Below are positions 6,107 through 7,961 of a DNA stretch of 7,961 nucleotides, piece after piece. The position numbers and the translations under genes are program-made. The stretch is from F1-60-MAGs027 sp044344715. Lineage in GTDB: Bacteria > Actinomycetota > Acidimicrobiia > Acidimicrobiales > Ilumatobacteraceae. Positions within the stretch are counted from its first letter, which is position 1. Every line of letters starts with the position of its first letter. Location: NCBI GenBank assembly GCA_044344715.1, contig JBIJCI010000062.1, positions 1-7,961 of the forward strand, given 5' to 3'. The notes under the pieces were generated by a model, which saw only the letters and a program-made list of their open reading frames with translations, was not told where the DNA came from and did not search any database.

Positions 6107-6933
6107 CCGGCAAACTCGTGCTCGTCGCCACCCCGATCGGCAACCTGTCGGACATCACCGCGCGGGCCGTCGATACGTTGCGCGAAGCCGACGTGATCTG
6201 CTGCGAAGACACCAGACACTCCAGCAAGTTGCTGCAACGAATCGGCGTGGCCGACAAGCCGCTCGTCGTCGTGAACGAGCACACCGAGCACGACTCGCGG
6301 GAGCGGATCGTGGCGATGGTGGCCGAGGGCAGGACGGTTGCCCTCATCACCGATGCGGGGAGCCCGGGAGTCAGCGACCCGGGCGAACGCATCGTGCGGG
6401 CCGTCATCGACGCCGGCGGCACGGTGACTGCGACGCCCGGCCCGTCCGCGGCGATCATGGCGGTGACGCTGAGCGGGCTTGCCTCGGGTCGTTTCGTGTT
6501 CGAAGGGTTCCTGCCGCGATCGGGCATCGAACGAAAGGAACGTCTCGAAGCGGTGGCCAACGAATCACGCACGGTCGTGCTCTACGAGGCGCCGCACCGA
6601 CTGCACAAGACGCTCGGCGACCTCGAGACGATGTGCGGTGCCGACCGTCGCATCGCGATCGCGGCCGAACTCACCAAGGTGCACGAGGAGATTTGGCGCG
6701 GCACGCTCCACGATGCGGTGAAGCGCTACGCCGACGGCGACCCGCGCGGGGAGTTCGTGCTGGTGCTCGGTGGTGCGGCCCCGGTTGCACCACCGACCGA
6801 CGAGGAGTTGATCGCTGCCCTACGCGCCGAGATCGACTCGGGCGTGTCGCGCAAGGATGCCGCTTCGCGCGTGTCGGCCCGCTTCGGCGTATCGAAGCGC
6901 CACGTCTACGAACTGACGTTGTCGCTCGGTTGA
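6103..6933 (+). CDS. rsmI: RsmI, 16S rRNA (cytidine1402-2'-O)-methyltransferase
   Basis: This 276-residue enzyme uses S-adenosylmethionine to methylate the 2'-OH of C1402 in the decoding centre of 16S rRNA. It shows the tetrapyrrole-methylase fold motifs in the RsmI form: VATPIGNLSDIT (8-19), CCEDTRHS (33-40), LITDAGSPGVSDPG (81-94), TPGPSA (111-116), FEGFLPR (133-139), VLYEAPHR (159-166) and ELTKVHEEIWRG (189-200). The last 40 residues are a helical, basic C-terminal domain (SRKDAASRVSARFGVSKRHVY), usual for RsmI. Length is close to E. coli RsmI (286). Start ATG 6103 overlaps the DUF192 stop as ATGA, with GGAG 11 bases ahead. It is the last gene of the ychF operon and converges on the thioesterase gene, 24 bases away. 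Confidence 0.96.
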   Translation: MTGKLVLVATPIGNLSDITARAVDTLREADVICCEDTRHSSKLLQRIGVADKPLVVVNEHTEHDSRERIVAMVAEGRTVALITDAGSPGVSDPGERIVRAVIDAGGTVTATPGPSAAIMAVTLSGLASGRFVFEGFLPRSGIERKERLEAVANESRTVVLYEAPHRLHKTLGDLETMCGADRRIAIAAELTKVHEEIWRGTLHDAVKRYADGDPRGEFVLVLGGAAPVAPPTDEELIAALRAEIDSGVSRKDAASRVSARFGVSKRHVYELTLSLG

Positions 6934-6964
6934 CGCCGTCGCGACGGCGAGCGAGCGTTAACGC
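6934..6964. other. Two adjacent palindromes between convergent genes
   Basis: Directly after the rsmI stop lies a perfect 16-bp palindrome, CGCCGTCGCGACGGCG (6934-6949). Six bases later a 10-bp palindrome, GCGTTAACGC (6955-6964), contains the TAA stop of the minus-strand thioesterase gene. The first could fold as a 6-bp stem with a CGCG loop in either transcript. Neither is followed by a U-tract, so this is at best a weak two-way stop or 3'-end stabiliser. Confidence 0.4.
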
Positions 6965-7752
6965 GGCAGCAACGCGAGTTGGCGTGACTGCGCCACGAGT
7001 TCACCCGAGGCATTCCACAACGTTCCGTCCTCCTCGAACATGCCGCCGTGCAGCTGTCGGGTGACGAACTCGGCCGCGACCGGACGACCGTCGGGGATGC
7101 CGCGTAGGTAGAACGACAACTGCACCGTGGGCACCCAGCCCGGTGGGCCCGACAGGTTGAACATCGCCGGCGGCAACGCATCGCAAAAGAGCGTCAACGC
7201 CAGCGGATCGACCGGCCGTCCGTCGCGGAATGCACACCAGCCACGCACGTGCGCCTCGCCGTTCGGGGCATTGCGGGCGAACCCCGTATCGTCGGGATGC
7301 AGTCGTACGTCGACGTTGTTCATGAGACCGGGCGCACCGGAGCCGGGCTCGCCGCGCGGTACGGCCGTGTCGAACGAGGGCAGGTCGGGCATCCGCTCCG
7401 CCGAGTACTCGACCGATCCCCCGGGCATCGAGTCGCCGCACGTTCCGATTGCCGTGACGATCACCCGCTCGCCCTGTCGCATCGTGGCGAGCGCGGTGGC
7501 GAACGTCTTGCCGGTCTTCACGAGGGAGGTATCAATCGTGACGTCGGAGTCGTTCACCGGGCCGAGGTAGTGGCACGACAACGCCACGGGAAGCACACGG
7601 CCCGTTGCTTCGCGCATCGCAGCGGCGACGAGGGCGAGGAGGTATCCACCGTTCGCGTTGCCACCGATATCCCAACCGTCGTGCACCCGCGCGGCGTACG
7701 TGCCCCCGCCGATCGAGGTGACTCGGGTGGCGTCATCGAAGCGAAAAGTCAT
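6958..7752 (-). CDS. Acyl-CoA thioesterase, double-hotdog (TesB-like) family
   Basis: This 264-residue protein looks like the double-hotdog acyl-CoA thioesterases (4HBT_3 type), which hydrolyse acyl-CoA to free acid and CoA in the cytosol. The N-terminal hotdog shows GWDIGGNANGGYLLALVAAAM (26-46), CHYLGPV (60-66) and KTGKTFATALATM (79-91). The C-terminal hotdog shows LTLFCDALPP (186-195), PTVQLSFYLRG (208-218) and ELVAQSRQLALL (251-262). By comparison with E. coli TesB, Asp191, Thr209 and Gln258 are the likely catalytic residues. The substrate is not known. ATG at 7752 is chosen; a TTG at 7782 in frame would add ten residues and run into metG. No Shine-Dalgarno precedes the ATG, and a TANNNT box sits where a leaderless promoter would put it. 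It is a single gene, convergent with rsmI and divergent from metG. Confidence 0.85.
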   Translation of the reverse strand: MTFRFDDATRVTSIGGGTYAARVHDGWDIGGNANGGYLLALVAAAMREATGRVLPVALSCHYLGPVNDSDVTIDTSLVKTGKTFATALATMRQGERVIVTAIGTCGDSMPGGSVEYSAERMPDLPSFDTAVPRGEPGSGAPGLMNNVDVRLHPDDTGFARNAPNGEAHVRGWCAFRDGRPVDPLALTLFCDALPPAMFNLSGPPGWVPTVQLSFYLRGIPDGRPVAAEFVTRQLHGGMFEEDGTLWNASGELVAQSRQLALLPR

Positions 7753-7759
7753 CGCGACG

Positions 7760-7769
7760 AGCGTAGGTT
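7760..7769. promoter_or_regulatory. Candidate bidirectional promoter: overlapping -10 boxes for metG and the thioesterase
   Basis: TAGGTT (7764-7769, plus strand) ends six bases before the metG GTG at 7776. TACGCT (7765-7760, minus strand) ends seven bases before the thioesterase ATG at 7752. Both fit TANNNT and share the central TA. In each direction transcription would start at or within one base of the start codon, giving leaderless mRNAs. No -35 box at proper spacing was found on either strand. Confidence 0.45.
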
Positions 7770-7775
7770 GGAGAG

Positions 7776-7961
7776 GTGCCAAAGTTCGCGGCCACGACCC
7801 CCATCTACTACGTCACCGCAAAACCGCACCTGGGTCACGCCTACACCACGATCGTGACCGATGCGGTGTCCCGCTGGCACCGCTTGTGCGGCGACGACGT
7901 GCACATGCTCACCGGCACCGACGAACACGGCCTGAAGGTGCAGCAGTACGCCGACGCAGCC
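7776..7961 (+). CDS. metG: Methionyl-tRNA synthetase (5' end only)
   Basis: The first 62 codons of a class I aminoacyl-tRNA synthetase that charges tRNA-Met; the rest lies beyond the window. Visible are TTPIYYVTAKPHLGHAYTT (7-25) with the HIGH-type motif HLGH (18-21), RWHRL (33-37) and TGTDEHGLKV (46-55), the typical methionine-enzyme N-terminus. The KMSKS loop and any zinc-binding knuckle are not in view, so the subtype cannot be settled. The start is GTG at 7776: the frame is closed by TAG at 7764-7766, and no other start codon lies upstream. Purine-rich GGAGAG abuts the GTG too closely to be a proper ribosome site, which agrees with a leaderless start. In actinobacteria this gene often lies near rsmI and is followed by tatD and ksgA. 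Confidence 0.95.
   Translation, partial: MPKFAATTPIYYVTAKPHLGHAYTTIVTDAVSRWHRLCGDDVHMLTGTDEHGLKVQQYADAA

Noticed and set aside
4575..6572. A 665-codon open frame on the minus strand opposite ychF, DUF192 and rsmI
   Set aside because: It lies wholly antisense to three well-identified genes, has low-complexity Arg/Ala/Val-rich translation and no recognisable motif. Long antisense frames are expected in high-GC DNA.
7777..7782. TTGGCA on the minus strand as a -35 box for the thioesterase promoter
   Set aside because: It is five of six to TTGACA, but only 11 bases separate it from TACGCT, far short of the usual 16-18. It also lies at the start of metG.
7753..7782. TTG at 7782 as the thioesterase start
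   Set aside because: The added ten residues have no family support and would overlap the metG start; ATG 7752 fits better.

Overview
The window is GC-rich throughout (no AT-rich island seen) and is packed with genes that overlap by 1 to 4 bases. It looks like the chromosome of a high-GC actinobacterium. Three things point there. SufB has the mycobacterial-type C-terminus (GHEATVSK, then ending MEGSVG). A Rieske-type ferredoxin sits between sufD and sufC, as I recall from Streptomyces suf loci. The order rsmI ... metG is also actinobacterial. Acidimicrobiia (Ilumatobacter-like) is my best guess at class, but this rests on general resemblance only. No mobile element, CRISPR array, tRNA or rRNA was found.

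Layout. (1) Positions 1-520, plus strand: the 3' end of a family 5 (oligopeptide/dipeptide type) extracellular solute-binding protein, closed by a strong intrinsic terminator. (2) Positions 4561 down to 630, minus strand: a suf iron-sulfur assembly operon in the order sufB, a small four-cysteine protein with a lysine-rich tail, sufD, Rieske-type ferredoxin, sufC. Distances are 35 bp, 5 bp, a 4-bp overlap and a 1-bp overlap. sufS, sufU, sufT and a sufR-like regulator are not next to it. (3) Positions 4668-6933, plus strand, divergent from suf: ychF, a small DUF192 protein and rsmI, joined by two ATGA stop/start overlaps. (4) Positions 7752 down to 6958, minus strand: a double-hotdog acyl-CoA thioesterase. 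(5) From 7776, plus strand: the first 62 codons of metG, which runs out of the window.

How the genes work together. SufB, SufC and SufD form the SufBC2D scaffold ATPase that builds Fe-S clusters. The Rieske protein and the four-cysteine protein are co-transcribed with the scaffold, so they probably assist it or receive clusters from it. The plus-strand operon and metG serve translation: a ribosome-associated GTPase/ATPase, a 16S rRNA 2'-O-methyltransferase and methionyl-tRNA synthetase.

The most unusual items are these. First, the uncharacterised four-cysteine protein inside the suf operon. Second, a 23-bp divergent gap between the thioesterase and metG, where two TANNNT -10 boxes on opposite strands share their TA and each lies at the distance expected for a leaderless mRNA. 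Third, a YchF whose G3 motif and cap-loop histidine region differ from the E. coli protein. Fourth, an 18-bp perfect palindrome spanning the sufB stop codon.
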